Made by a program: the position numbers and the translations under genes. Source: Watersipora subatra (taxonomy: Eukaryota; Bryozoa; Gymnolaemata; Cheilostomatida; Watersiporidae). Taken from it: 64,000 bases of DNA. Position 1 is the first letter of the stretch, and each line of letters opens with the position of its first letter. Under the pieces are notes generated by a model. It was given only the letters and a program-made list of their open reading frames with translations. It ran no database searches and was not told where the DNA came from. The stretch is taken from NCBI RefSeq assembly GCF_963576615.1, contig NC_088715.1:54690690-54754689 (forward strand). The letters run 5' to 3'. This document shows, in pieces, positions 1 to 11,943 of this stretch.

Positions 1-178
1 TTAAAATTGTCCAAAAAACAATAAAAACTTAGTTAAATTTTAAGATCAAATGTAGAAAATTGTAGGCATTACAAAGAAATCTTAAAATTTTATAAACGTT
101 GATCCAAAAGCTCAATCTTAATCTACAAAAAACTACTGCATTTGAAAAAATTACGTAGACCTTCTACTAAAAAATTAA
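1..178. repeat. Left edge of segmental duplication copy A
   Basis: This stretch aligns with about 42240-42426, sharing the run from the TTAAATTTTAAG segment to the CTTCTACT segment just before the TTAA at 175-178. It is intronic sequence of the upstream RING-SH3_15 paralogue, cut off by the window start. The matching sequence in copy B continues directly into the segment that copy A shows only after about 2880, which marks the intervening piggyBac element as a later insertion. Confidence 0.75.
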
Positions 179-631
179 CCCTTTCAGTCCCAGGCCATTG
201 TCCTATTGTTCCCATTCCAGTCCCAACCCATTTAAGCATAAAATTTGGAGCTCGTTAGTAGTTTACTGTTTTGAGTACTTTTTCAATATTGGCTTGTTCA
301 AAATTAAAAACATTATTATTTTTGAAATTCTCACATTTTACTCTTTGCAATGGTATTAAAAAGTTTAGGTTTATTCATGAGTAAGATTGTCTGCTATTAC
401 ATTGATTATATGGAAAGAAAAATTGCTGACCAATGGTAAAACTTTAAGACAATTGTACAACATGCTATAAATTGACAAATTATTGTTGATAGTGATAAAA
501 CAATCATAAAATTTCTGCTGATTCAGAATATGCAAAGATTGAATGTCTACGACATTTAGTTTTGAAATATGAAACATTTACACACAGAAGGGGCAACTAT
601 CTATTAGCTATAAACTCAGTTCTATTGTTTA

Positions 632-2515
632 TTACGAAGCCGCGCAAGTATGGTACTTTCTGAAGCACGGTTCTGCACATAACGGTACAGCGCACTGTTC
701 ACACCAGTATGCTGTCACTTGCCGCTTGCGTGTTTTAGCTTTTGTAGCTGTCTTTGGACATATATAGCATTCTCTATACGAATGCTTACTCCCCTTAGCT
801 ACAGCTCCGGGAGTTTTTGAGATCATGGAAAGGAAATGTCTTTCCGTCAACCGAGCAGGTTGCTCTCCCTCCATTCTGTTAATTGGTGGCTTAACTCTTT
901 TGCCTGCAGCTGAATGCATTCTGGTGAATTCTAGAATTTCAGAAACAAGTTGCTTCCAAAAAGCGAGATCTCTGACTAATTTGTTAGCGTCGTCCTTGCG
1001 ATAGAGACAGGCGACGTTGAAAATGTAAATGTCAAACATATGGAAGAAGTATTTCTTGTACCATTTCATGGATTTACAGCTTAGGCTGTATAGTATGGTA
1101 TATATGGTCGTGTCTATCAACTCCTCCCATATGCCTATAACAAATAAAAAATATTTAATGAAAAGTCTTTTAATAGTACTAAAAACAAAACATGGCTTCA
1201 CGAGTTAAGTATGAGTTATGTATTCACGAGAACTATCACGACCAGACTTTGTGTCTCCTTTGAACATAAATCTGTTGTAAGAAACAATTATTTTGAGTGA
1301 TCTTTTGTAAACTACTTATAGCTACACTTACTTGTTATAATCCTGAATACATAATGTCTTAGTAATTGGTTCATCGGTGCGGGTTACTCTGCCTGTCCCA
1401 ACCGGGATGCAATTAGCGTGCATAGTGCTAATCATCATTATAGGCTTCTTATCTTTACAAGTTCCAACCATAATGTTGGTGTTGCTATATGTGACATGCT
1501 GACCCTTTTTCAGTTTTTTATTTGCTTCAGTTTTTTGGACTAGCTTTGGTGTATCTTTACGATTAGATCGTAATGTGTCGCATACATGTGTTCCGGCAGC
1601 GAGCAGACGTTTGGACAGACTGGGAGAATTATAATAGTTGTCCATCTATAGTTTGTAACCAAAATTTGTCAGCGTACCCGTCAATCAAAACACAATATTC
1701 TCAGTGAATGATAGTTCGTTAGCAATTGCATTATTTTGTTCCTGTCCAGTATATACATGATGATTGTATACATATCCTGATTCAGATTCTGAGAGAACAT
1801 AGGCCTTGATTCCATAGCGAGCTCGCTTGCTAGGAATATATTGTCTGAAGGAAACTCTGCTGTGCCAATGACTCAGAGTTTCATCTATCGAGAGGTTGAT
1901 TAGTGGTGTATATACCGCTTTGAACCAAAATACTATTGAATTATAAATACTCCCGAGCTTGAACAGCCTTGGGGAGTTAGCGTCTGCGGTTTCATTGTCA
2001 ACGAAATGGAGACAGGAAAGAATCCGCAAAAACCGGTTGTGACTCAATGTGTTACCAAATATTGGCATATGGTGCATCGGATTGGTAGACCGAAAGCTTC
2101 TGGTCTTTGGTTTTTTATTGATTCCCATGATAATTACCAATGCATCTCTATGTTTACTGACCCCAAACCTGTTGGTTTCCGTCACAATTGTTTGAATAAT
2201 AGCTGTGGTCAGAAAGAGTTTTACGTAACCAAATGGTGTAAGTCCTTGAATGTTTCTCACCTTGACTCCTGGCTGGCTTGTAAAGGGAATAATAGTCGAG
2301 TCTAAACCTGAATTTCTTACGAAGTTGTGGTTATTAGGATCTAAAGGATTCAGTGCAGGCTGGGGCACAGGTTCGTCTTCATCTTCAGATTCACTTTCAG
2401 GAGACTCAGATTCCTGGGTATACTCTTGCTCTTCATCACTGTCTATATTCTCCCCCTCCTCTCCACTAGATAGATACTCTTCTATATCACTTTGGTTGAA
2501 TAATCGTTTAGTCAT
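632..2515 (-). pseudogene. piggyBac-like transposase (DDE_Tnp_1_7), broken
   Basis: Read on the minus strand, 2515 to 1688 gives an acidic N-terminus rich in Asp, Glu and Ser, then the transposase core with the SIDE motif (first catalytic Asp). The same frame continues through a TGA at 1687-1685 and a TAG at 1648-1646 into the MDNYYNSP motif (second catalytic Asp) and ends at the YNK motif. The third acidic motif, MGGVDRHD, appears only after skipping 1331-1135, which has a GTAAGT donor and a TTATAG acceptor and so looks like a genuine intron. A frameshift near 1075-1085 then leads into the SMKWYKKY region and the C-terminal cysteine-rich zinc domain (CYIC, CEQC, CAEPCF, YHTC; stop near 632). 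Two stops and one frameshift make it a pseudogene. The family call is firm; it cannot encode an active enzyme as it stands. Confidence 0.88.
1135..1331 (-). other. Predicted intron inside the piggyBac transposase
   Basis: On the minus strand the open frame stops right after the YNK codons at a GTAAGTG donor (1331), and the conserved MGGVDRHD segment resumes right after a T-rich tract and TTATAG (acceptor AG at 1136-1135). Removing these 197 bases joins AA to G and restores the AAG codon in frame. The sequence between has several stops in all frames. This is inferred from motif continuity, not from transcript data. Confidence 0.7.
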
Positions 2516-3480
2516 TTTGAACTCACTTTGTGCTAGTAGCTAGTTACAATCAAATATGGCGCTCTTAGAAAAACAATGTTACACCATGAAGTTTGGAGCA
2601 AAGTCATGGCCAATCACAACCATTGAGAGCTTAGAAACTACAGAGGATTGGCCAGAATATTGTAATAATTATACCAAGCTTATCTTTGGCACATGACAAA
2701 GTAACTATCAGTGGAAATTTCCATAAAAACAAGGTGATGTCATTTGACCAATATAATTGGTACGGGGATTCTAGCCCATTGTTAAAACGACCAATATAAT
2801 TGGTCCTGAGGCTCAATGGGAAAGTATTCACACTATCACAGTAGTGAGAATATATTCACAAGAATATTAAGAATATGTAAGAATATTCACAACATGTGAA
2901 TATTATTTGTAGGGTTGGTTGAAAATCTATGGAATATGCGTATATGTTGTGAGTTGAGCCCAAAGACCCCAAAGCAGCATATCTATGAAAAAATGTTGAA
3001 AGCTAAACTGCAGAGATTATATAAAATATATATTTTAATTGGCTGGTAAAACTCCATTTTATAGGGACCAATGCACTAAATGCTATTGGTAAAGAATACA
3101 CAACTTCAACTATTGTGCTTTCAGCTGAGAAGTGTTAATTTGTCTGGACCTTATGTCAGAAATAGACATTCTGCCTAAAGAATCAACAGTTTTCAATTGT
3201 AATTAGTAAAAGTAACGAACTTTACTCATATGAAGCAATGAGACAAGAAAAATACATGAAAACTGCAACTTTCCAAAGAAGAAATAATATCTCTGTAACT
3301 GTCTTTATTACATACTTGTGGATTATTTTCTCAGCTTGATAGCATTTCTCAAATGCCTGAGTTTTGCCAAGTTTTTTCAATCAAAGTTGTTGCTTTAAGA
3401 CTGTCTTCAAATGCTTACCTCAATACAAACTTTTTATTATGTTTCAAGTACCTAGTTTATTTAGAACATTTATGTTTCAG

Positions 3481-3693
3481 GTTGGAGATCGTGTTTGGGT
3501 GCGAAAAACTATTCCGGAACCATCACGAGGTTGGGGTGAAGTAAATGGCAGTTCTATTGGGGCAATTAAAAACATCACGAGAGTAGAAGGTAAAGATGAG
3601 ATAACAGTAGACTTTCGTGAGTGTGAAGATTGGGTTGGACTGCCAACAGACATTGAAAGAGAACGGCTAGCTAACAAGGAAGATGAAGTTCAA
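3481..3693 (+). CDS. Paralogue A exon: SH3_15 repeat (equivalent to exon 18 of gene B)
   Basis: Acceptor TTTCAG just before 3481 and donor GTATGT at 3694. The 71 codons, phase 0 on both sides, encode one whole SH3_15-type repeat from VGDRVWV to the acidic linker ending EDEVQ. It differs from gene B exon 18 at eight residues. Confidence 0.88.
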
Positions 3694-6600
3694 GTATGTT
3701 AACTTTGCACTACACTAATACATTATGCCAGAAAATGTTTGAATTCTTGTAGTTTTCATGTTACCCAAATGATTTAAATAGTCAGCCCTTTTTTCTGTGT
3801 GTTTTACGTAGCAGCAAAAATTTGGGCTCATCTGAGCAAAAACTGTGGCCTTATCCCTACTTATATTGGTTGAGAGCTTGGAAATTTTATCAGTGTACTA
3901 AAAGGCAAATCTGTAGGGGTAAGTTACCATAAAATCTCTAATTGAACGCCATGTCGCTCTATTCTTTATCCCATTTTCTATCGTGGCGGTCAATTGGAGG
4001 CGGCGTTCAAATAGAGGTTGGCGGTCAACTTTTCAAATGGCTTGTCAGAATTTCTGGAAGATAAATTTAGCCCTATTACGGGCAAAGCAAATGTCGCCTA
4101 TACATATTTTGCACTCTTTTTTTGGTGGAGCGCTATTAAACCTTTTGTATGCAATAAATCTGTTAACTTACCTCTAACTTGTCAAAGATCTCTTAATAAA
4201 TTTACATTGAGAAACTGAGAAATATCTCTACCAGTTGATGTATATTGCTTGTAATTGACCTGCGATGATATTATAGCATGTGTCCTTTTTTGCAATTTGC
4301 TGACATTTTCAATTTTTTATTTTGTTCTAAATTTGAAGAATCCTTCAATTTTGCATCTATATTTAACATTGTTGAATGAAAGCCCACTGCACCCTTTGAT
4401 ATGTTTGCTACAGTTTGCAGCCAAAACTACCTTTTTATGTGCAATAGAAGTGGAGTTATGAGCATTAACCCATTGTAAGCTGTGGTAAGATAGCCGCAAA
4501 GATGCTATTAAATAACATGCTATAAATCTGCATATATATATAACTATACAATAATAGCCTATCAAATGATACAAATATATATTTATGAACAAGTGACATA
4601 CATGTAAACGAACTGATGGTTGCTTTTGATGGAGCGAACATATTCTAGTTGTCCAATACCTTTCACAATATCTTCTAGTCTTAATTTTTCTTTTGCACTG
4701 CTGAACTAGTTGATATTAGCGTTCAAACAATTTTTTCAGCAGAGCAAATCTTTCATGGGCTACATTTAGCACTACATAATGCAACGCGTAAAAGTTTGCT
4801 TAATAAATGTAACCTTTGATCAAAAATTTGTGATGCGGTTTTTATATGCATGTCAAGTTCCATCTACCATCGTAAATTTGAACCGTTATTATATATGTAC
4901 ATGTACTTCGAAGTATTAGGACCGCGTTAAACAAGGAACCAATATTAGTCTGAGGCAGAGATTATTTCTATAGCGTTGCTTCGAAAGTTGATCGACCATT
5001 GTAAATTTAAGCCATTTTTCATATGTAGGTTACTTCGAAGTAGAAAGACCGCGTTAAAAAGAGAACTACTACTAGCCTTAGACCGTTATTGGTTATTTCT
5101 ATGAAGTTTCTCTCAAAGTTTGAATGAAAACAAGAAAAATTATTCATTATTAATACGATTTTGTGCACACTTTTCTACTGATCAGTTGATAATATGGGCT
5201 TGTGAAGATCAAATAATGTCAAAGTGGCGGTCAAATGTAGGTGGCGTTCAAGTGGAGAGTGGAAGTCTATTTTTCAACCCTTCCCTCAGGAAGGCGGTCA
5301 ATTGGAGGTGGCGTTCAAATAGAGGTGGTGTTCAATTCGAGCGCTTTGTGGTATTCCTCCTTGTTTATTTAAATGCCTGCCAAAATCAGTTTTCCTCTGA
5401 GCTTATACTATCAGCTCTTTATTACAAATGGCAGTTTAGTAAATTACTAAAAACATCAGTACACTAAAGCTCCAATCTGCGGTTTTTGGAAAATGAACAT
5501 TTTACATGGACTTGACAAGCTGATAGTGTTGAGAGTGCAGTATATCAAATAAATTATGTTTAATGCTCGAGTGCGTGATCTTTCTGGTCTTGTTGATGTT
5601 TTAATTTTAGATAAATTATTTTTGTAAATGGCAGCAAAATATTTACATCACTTCACTGTAGCATAAGAGTGATTTTAGGCTGTTTAATAGGAGCTATTTA
5701 CGTAGTTATAACTGGTGTTTGTATCAAACAATCTTCTTTGTCTGTTCAACCCGTTTTCTTAATGATTACCCTCCTTGAAGTTATTACTCAGCTTCAAGGA
5801 AAGATAAAAGTTATTATTAAATTTGGTCTGAAGAGTGATACCATAACTTTTGTTCGACCAAGTTTAACCATCTCTATGTTTCAAAGCACAGAAAGCATTA
5901 AGTCAAAATTTAAAATCCAACATCGAGACATTAATCCTTAAAAATTATTTGCAGAAACCAGCTTATTTGTGAACTTGCCTTCTAGTTAAAAATATAGAGA
6001 ACTTTTAAATTCAAAATATCTCCAGCCATATTCACATCATAAATTTTTTTAGTTCAGTCAAAATGAGTGCATCAGCAAATTTTTATTAGTTTTTCTGCAT
6101 TTCTGCATGTCTGTGGCATAAAGGTATAAAAGGTATTTCAAATGTATCGCTTGTTTTTAAAATAATTTTATGTTTAACTCTAATGTTTTTTTCAGGTGAA
6201 ACTATTCATCAATGAGCCAAAGTATGGCTGGCAATCCGTGTCCGAGCGTCATGATGCAATTGGAACAATCGTCGATATAAATGAAACTGGAACAGGTGCG
6301 TAGCAGCCTTCTCTGTATTTTAGTACTTTTAATTTACTTTGCAATAACATCCGAGTCTATTTTTTACAAAATCCACATCATATAGCTACGTATAGCATTT
6401 GCACTATCTCCAAGAAAGCGGTTGAGATTGTAGATCTGCTACCTCTGGTTCCAAAGCATCAGCAATATTTCATTACTTTTTACAGACCGCATTTGCTTTT
6501 TGAAAAATTCATAAAAACCAGTACATCGGTCATTTTCAGTAAATTGGATCATGAGCTATTCACGATATATCACTACATTAGTTATTGCTACTAGTTACCA

Positions 6601-7672
6601 ACAAATCAGTATAATTTCATTTATCAATCTTTATTAAATGTTGTTTGTAAATGATTTGGTAATTGGCAAATTTGTGCCACTGAGACTTAGTTCTATACAA
6701 GATGAGATTTGAGACACATTATCGTGTACTCTAGTGGGTTCTTGAGTGCGATAAACTTATAAATTATGTTTCAGCCAGTACATATTTTTTGTCGGTTATA
6801 CACAGTGCAGGAGTCAAACGACAGGAATTAAAATGATGGTTTTTGCTAGAGATACATGTATCTTGTTTCGGACAATACTACATGTTATTTTGAAAGTTAA
6901 GCAGGGCATTGAGTGATGCTCATTTTTCTTTTACCAAATATTAGGTTTTTATTAAATTTTATAGTGGTATTGCCAATAAGCATGAGAAAGCTGTTTACAA
7001 CAGCAATCACGTTAGCCAGTATGCTTGAAACTAAGTTTTTAATTTTACTGTTGCTTTTCTATCCTTGCGGCTGGCTGTGGTACTGAGATTTTTAATGTTA
7101 ATCCTGTGAAAAACTAAGTATTGCTCAAAAAGATTTTTCAAAAGACAGGCATTGACTGGCATTTCAAAGACTGACATTGCTTGAGTCCATGAAATTTGTA
7201 CCGAAACGGCAAATACTTGTAAGTCCCTGTTTATAGCACAAACTGGATAAACAGACAGTCAATACCAATAAAATAGTACCATAGAACTATGTTGTACAAG
7301 AGGTTAGATAGATGAAATTTAAAAACACCCCACTAAGGAAATGTCTATTGATTTAGGTCAGCCATAAATATCAACAGTGCCACAAAAGGTTGTAACATCA
7401 CAAAGCAGTAAGGTCAGCAGTTCGTAGATGCATGACACTAGGTCATCAAGTGTTGCAGTAACCATTCACAATGTATCTCTGTATCACTTACAGAATGTGC
7501 AGTTGCTTTTGGAATTACCAAGTTTAAATGCTCCATTGATGAAATAGAGCCATACAGATATCGTCGAGCACACTATGATATGCCAAGATCAAAGGTCAAG
7601 GAGCTTGGAACATTCGTGTCAAAGGGTGAACTTCGAAAACTTATAAAGGCAAATCTTTGGAGCGAAGGCTAA
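3481..7672 (+). CDS. C-terminal three exons of upstream RING-SH3_15 paralogue
   Basis: Three exons join in frame: 3481-3693 (phase 0 at both ends), 6196-6295 and 7494-7672, ending in TAA. They encode the last 163 residues of a protein whose 5' part lies before the window. The segment holds two SH3_15-type repeats: one starts VGDRVWV and carries GWGEV, SIGAI and WVGLP; the next starts VKLFIN and carries YGWQSV and AIGTIVD. Counting the aligned residues against the complete downstream gene gives 17 differences in 161 positions, plus a two-residue longer C-terminus (ending WSEG). All splice sites are canonical and no frame is broken, so the copy looks functional. Its RING domain is not visible here and is only inferred by homology. 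Confidence 0.85.
3694..6195 (+). other. Intron of paralogue A containing a TA-flanked transposon
   Basis: GTATGT at the 5' end and TTTTTTTCAG at the 3' end. The 2.5-kb intron holds the 1425-base element at 3927-5351. Without it the intron aligns with 43236-45083 of copy B, less the MITE in that copy. Confidence 0.8.
3927..5351 (+). mobile_element. Non-autonomous TA-target DNA transposon, copy 1
   Basis: Flanked by TA on each side (3925-3926 and 5352-5353). Copy B has a single TA at the same place (near 43467), so the empty site is visible. The ends are inverted: CCATAAAATCTCTAATTGAA on the left, and the complement of a GTTCAATTCGAGCGCTTTG segment on the right. Several GGCGTTCAAATAGAGGT-like subterminal repeats lie inside both ends. 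No transposase is encoded; short frames inside look accidental. The termini recall pogo/Tigger-type elements of the Tc1-mariner group, which is an inference from the TA target and the CAGTAAAAC-like ends of its relatives. Confidence 0.8.
6196..6295 (+). CDS. Paralogue A exon (equivalent to exon 19 of gene B)
   Basis: Acceptor TTTTTCAG and donor GTGCGT. It is 100 bases, phase 0 in and phase 1 out. It encodes the first half of the last SH3_15-type repeat, with YGWQSV, AIGTIVD and ending ETGT. Confidence 0.88.
7494..7672 (+). CDS. Paralogue A terminal exon (equivalent to exon 20 of gene B)
   Basis: Acceptor CTTACAG before 7494. It encodes ECAVAFG, the IDEIEPYRY segment and a lysine-rich C-terminal tail ending WSEG then TAA at 7670-7672. 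Gene B stops two codons earlier because its equivalent position reads TGA. Confidence 0.88.
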
Positions 7673-7704
7673 GATAAAGTTGCATAAAGATTTTATTACT
7701 TAAT

Positions 7705-7710
7705 ATTAAA
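7705..7710 (+). other. Candidate poly(A) signal of paralogue A
   Basis: ATTAAA lies 33 bases past the stop codon. Copy B has AATAAA at the equivalent place, which supports both being the end-of-transcript signal. Confidence 0.45.
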
Positions 7711-7829
7711 ATGTATTACAAAAGCAGTAAATATCTATTTTAATCACCAAATAATGAAATTTTATTGCGAGTTGTGTATGTGCATGATCTATTTTTATTT
7801 ATAGTTTTTTATATAATTTTTTTTACATA

Positions 7830-7910
7830 AATATATATATATATATATCAATATACTTCCGTATATCGTATACGAAAATATACAGAAATATATTTCCGTA
7901 TATTATCGAG
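7830..7910. repeat. AT-rich microsatellite and GTATA-rich tract
   Basis: A short TA run followed by repeats of TATACGGAAATATA-like units in both orientations. It is absent from the matching place in copy B. Confidence 0.6.
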
Positions 7911-8420
7911 CTCTGTTTCCATATGCAAAGTTGAGGTTTGTACTAAAATTTATTTTTTCTACATATTATTTATACTTGAAAAATCTATTTTAGTTATCAA
8001 GTATTTATTTCCAAAGCAGCTATTGGTTAATACAGCACTACAATCAGTTGCCATTAAATGACAGTATTTTCATGCTGCATTTAATTTATGCATTATTAAA
8101 CACCACATGTTTATCTGGTCGCTATACATATATCTGATTCACTTCTTGAAAAAACAATTTATTTACTTTAAAGTTTCAAGAGAAGATAAATACTGTTTTT
8201 TTTCTGAATCCAAATATACTATTTCAGCAACTTTGCTATCATTTTGTTTTTCACTATTTCAACTTTACTAATTAATACAATACATGTTAACTTGTTTCAC
8301 TTTAATTTTTTTTGATTTCCTTTTCTTAAGTTGTCAAAATAGTATATTGAGGTATCATTTCATGCTACAAATAAAGATCACTAAAAATTGTGAGATAATC
8401 TTTATGAACATCTAGTATAT

Positions 8421-8765
8421 TACTAGCTGAGTGCCCGGTGTTGCACGAGTAACAAAATAATTACTTAATGAGATTGAGTAACTTCCTTGGTAAGCTACTA
8501 GCTCTAGCTAAATAATAAGAGCCATGTGTGAAGCCAGCTTAATTATTGTTACGTTACGCGTAATGATCAAAGCGTGCTAGTTAATAACCTCAAGTTCTGC
8601 AAGTGTGAGTATTTTAACACATTCGGACATGTGTCTAATTGTTCAGTTGTCACATGGTCAATTGTACACATAGTCTAGTTGGTAGATTTCCTATCTGTAT
8701 ACCTGGAGGTTCCAAGTTCAAACTTAGTGCAAAACAGAATTTTCATCCTTAAACTTTATTGCTAT
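8421..8765 (+). repeat. tRNA-derived SINE-like repeat, copy 1
   Basis: The body matches 20301-20710 and 47153-47540. Around 8672-8730 it shows an A-box-like TAGTCTAGTTGGTAGATT and a B-box-like GGTTCCAAGTTCAAAC, the split RNA polymerase III promoter of tRNA-derived SINEs. The tail has the CTTTATTGCTATAAT sequence shared by other SINE-like copies in this window. It is present in both duplication copies, so it was inserted before the duplication. Confidence 0.6.
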
Positions 8766-9320
8766 TATTCAAGATGGTCGGTTCCCACAGATTAGTGGAG
8801 GGTAACTCCAAATTAAGTTTCGCAAAAGAATTTGCTTCTTCCTCTGGTGTAAGGCTTTTTTACTTGATTTCAGCTGGATGATTTTCATCAGAACTCTGAG
8901 CTTTTTATCATCAAGTGCAAATTTTGTCTTGCAAAAATTTGTCAATTGAGGCCTACCTCGCTTCTTTATTTAAAAGTGATAGCTCATTTACGATCTGATT
9001 GAATAAACTTGCATGTGATGGATTCAGCCAGTTTAGCCTTAGTTTTATTTACTGGCTGACCTTTGTGTGATGAGGCTTAAGCTACCTTTCATGATTGAAG
9101 CTAAAAGGTATACCAGAGTGTATCAGAGTTTAAGAGCTGCAAAAAACTGACTCAACCATATGAAGGTGGACATGTATTGTGTGTTGTGAGAGATGAACTT
9201 AGAGATTGTTGAACTGAAAGAAGAGAGATATACCAAGGGGTGGAGAGAAAGAAAAAGAATCTTAGAGCATTATGACAGTCCAAGAGCAAGATATTGAAGT
9301 TGACTTTTATCTGTGCAAAG
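8766..9320. other. Non-coding 3' flank of paralogue A
   Basis: Aligns with about 49200-49757 of copy B. No coding exon is apparent on either strand. Confidence 0.6.
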
Positions 9321-10450
9321 CTGTAGTGAGATGTTGTACTGCTGTAGAGAAACTTTGTATTGATGTGGATAGATGTGTAGCCTACTGCTGTAGTGAGATG
9401 TAGCACTGCTGTAGAGATACGTTGAATTACTGTACAGAGGTTGTATAGTGCTGTAGGGAAATGTTGTTCAGTTGTAAAGAGATGTTTTTCAGCTGCAACG
9501 AGAGATGTTTCTGAGCTGTGAAGAGTGAAGTTTCTTCGATGTAAAGAGAGATGTTTCTCAACCACAAAGAGATGTTGTACAAATGTAGAGTTGTTTCTTA
9601 GTATTTTTATTATATGGCGAATCCTTTTATAAATGAATGTATAACTTTTCGTTTAATGTTCATCATTGTATGCCTACTTCAGCTTCTCTGCGTGACACTT
9701 GATTGTACTTGGCAGTATTTGCTTGCCCTAAATCTTATTTAACACAAAGCAACAAACACTGCATGCATATCTCTGTAGGTGTTAGCAAATATTCTTAAGT
9801 GAGATGACAACGCTTCATTTTTGCGAATCATTTGTTTAACTGCTTGTTAATTAAATAATCATGTTTTGTCTTGGTTTAGTGCTACATAGTTGATTATAGC
9901 AACAACTAAAAGGAGGGGGCTTAATGAATAGAGTAGCTTAACATTCTCAGTTTTAAAATAGCTTCAACTAAAGTTTTATAAAATAACTAAGCGAGATATC
10001 CTTATGCAATGTATGGTAGTCTATTTGAGTGACAATATCATTTCAACATAAGTGCATCAATACAAATTACTACTATTCTCTGTGGAAATGCATTTCTTTT
10101 ACTTTCGATTTTTTTTGTTCATCTCTTTCAGTATAAACAAACAAATAGGAATTTAAAACCTTTCAATTTTAACTCCTTTCTTTATCACACTCACATTCAG
10201 AAATAATTACAAAATCTGGCTTCAGGTGCAGTAGAATGCAGCTGCCTTAACAAAACTAAAGACAAATTTAGTAGATCTTCTCATCTTTTAGTTTGACATC
10301 GAATTTTTATTTTTAAGTTTCTCATTGTTAACTTTGTAGAAATATGTTATACTGCTGTAGAGAAGTTGTACTGCTGCAGAGATTTTGTTCAGCAGTAAAG
10401 AGTGATTTTTCTCAGCCACAGGAAGATGTTGTACAACTGTAGAGAGCTGC
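9320..10450. repeat. CTGTAG-rich degenerate minisatellite, two blocks
   Basis: At 9320-9600 imperfect units of about 15 to 30 bases built on CTGTAGAGAGATGTTG recur, with CTGTAG replaced at places by CTGCAG or CTGTGA. A second block at 10340-10450 follows a duplicated flank: 9597-9780 resembles 10452-10640. Copy B carries the same minisatellite at 49757-50040. The 137-codon minus-strand frame at 9152-9565 is a by-product of the repeat. Confidence 0.7.
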
Positions 10451-10639
10451 TTCTAAGTATTTTTATTTACATGTTGATCTATCTTACTCATGAAAGTGTA
10501 ACTATTTGTTTAATGTTCATCATTGTATGCCTGCTTTAGCCTCTTTGCATGGCACTTGATTGTACTTGAGAGTTTTTGCTTGCCCTAAAAATTATGTAAT
10601 ACAATGGAACAAATATTACATGCATATCTCTGTAGTTAC

Positions 10640-11060
10640 TAGCAAGTTTTCGTGACTATTACATAAACGCATTCTATGCTATAAAATATATATAATTTAT
10701 AAACTGCCTACTGCTCACACCAAACCATTTATTGTTCTGACTATAATAAAGACACTCACTTCATCACTCCTGACAAGCTACAGCAAGTATGTACCTTGTG
10801 TACCTTATATGTTATCACATCCGGAATAAAAAATCAATTCCCCTTGTGAAACCATAACTATGATTTTAGATGATGTACATTAATAATAACAATGCTAATC
10901 GCTTTTGAGCGGCACTAATGCTAGCGCTCAACAATAGGGGAAGTCCTGATAAAGAATTTTTGTAGGGGAATCCCCAGTTTGGAATTTCAATTCATTATTT
11001 AGTTAGTTATTGTACGCATGACTAGCAAGCGCATCAGCTAATACAAGCCATTCGGTTATT
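10640..11060. other. Intergenic stretch with no recognised gene
   Basis: I see no coding exon. From about 10850 base composition becomes less AT-rich, with CpG and GCTAGCGCT-like words, leading into the possible promoter region. Confidence 0.4.
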
Positions 11061-11168
11061 GATCTACGCAGCGTAGCGTGCACACCCAGCACGAGTCAGA
11101 CTGCCTAGTTGACTAAGCTAAAAGCTAACAAGTCTAGAATCCAATTGCATTCATTCTCTGAACAGCAG
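11060..11168 (+). promoter_or_regulatory. Possible promoter and non-coding first exon of gene B
   Basis: The sequence here is richer in C, G and CpG than its surroundings and runs into a perfect splice donor, CAGCAG followed by GTAAGTGTAG at 11169. No long open frame ends there. The position, 2.8 kb upstream of the RING exon and in the right orientation, would fit a 5' untranslated exon. This is an inference; only transcripts could confirm it. Confidence 0.3.
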
Positions 11169-11757
11169 GTAAGTGTAGCGTAGTTGTTTAGCTGTAGTCT
11201 TTCTAGGGCATTTGAATGATAGAACTTTTTTTCGCGCTAATCATTAGCATGTGCTTCAACTAACTGTTCTCCTGCTCCTAGTCAAGATCTATATCAATTT
11301 TGTTTAAGTATTAGCTAGTAAGGTCTGGTTAACACCAATTTCTTATGTTTGGCATGCAACGGCGTGTGAGGTTCTGGGCTCTGCTATCCAAACTTATGCG
11401 GGTTTGCGATTGATGTGAACCAAGTAGCCACTAACTCGCAGGGTAGCTCAACTGAATAGCGTGTGCACTCCGCAAAAGCGTTTGGTTAGGCAATCGTGCG
11501 TAGCCATGGATTTGTTACCCTATGCTAAGATTGGCGTGAATCGAATTTGCCACACAATTTCAGGTTGATTGTGGGGTTTTGTCCCTCCATCGCAAAAGAG
11601 ATGAGTCAACGACTTTGTTCATTTACTAACAACGTAAGGTTTTTTGTTTTGTTTGTTTGCTTTAGTTTTTATTTTTTGTATGAATATGAAAGATTTTGCA
11701 ACTGTTGATGAAATACAATTTTTAGAAGAGATACTGAAACACGAAGTTTTATATGAT

Positions 11758-11823
11758 GCAAGCATTAAACAGTATTGTTTAATGCTTGCGTTAAATAAGC
11801 GTTCAATGTATTAAATGCTTATT
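11758..11823. repeat. Two adjacent short inverted repeats
   Basis: The first is perfect: GCAAGCATTAAACA, four bases, then its exact complement (11758-11789). Just after it, AAATAAGC and GCTTATTT face each other. Their function is unknown; they may be the remains of a small MITE. Confidence 0.6.
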
Positions 11824-11943
11824 TGCTGCCTGTTTTCCTTTATTTAATCTTTCGAACAATAGGAAAGCAACAATCCGTCTTTTTGGATGTTGCAAAGAAA
11901 CAGCTTTAATAAATTTAGATGTTGGAAAACGCTAGTAATAATG

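Larger units (their letters stand above)
179..2870 (-). mobile_element. piggyBac-family DNA transposon, inactive
   Basis: The left border is a TTAA at 175-178 followed by CCCTTTCAGTCCCAGG, the usual piggyBac arrangement of a TTAA target next to a CCC start. Copy B of the duplication (near 42420-42450) has an intact, uninterrupted TTAA here, so it serves as an empty site. The right border is less clear; I place it at the TTAA at 2867-2870. Near the right end a sequence with arms ACCAAT/ATTGGT occurs twice (about 2748 and 2790), and a GGGAAAG at about 2818 resembles the inverted left terminus imperfectly. The element carries a broken minus-strand transposase. Confidence 0.75.
2880..10340 (+). 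repeat. Segmental duplication, copy A (main part)
   Basis: From about 2905 (the GTAGGGTTGGTTGA segment) to about 10340 this aligns with 42455-50845. Three coding exons, their introns, the 3' flank, a SINE-like repeat and a CTGTAG-rich minisatellite lie in the same order in both copies. Breaks in the alignment are explained by insertions private to one copy: 3927-5351 here; 44122-44819 and about 47510-49190 in copy B. Introns are recognisably alike throughout, so the duplication is fairly recent or has been homogenised. Confidence 0.9.

Noticed and set aside
9152..9565. 137-codon minus-strand frame
   Set aside because: It runs through the CTGTAG-rich minisatellite and is not kept in copy B.
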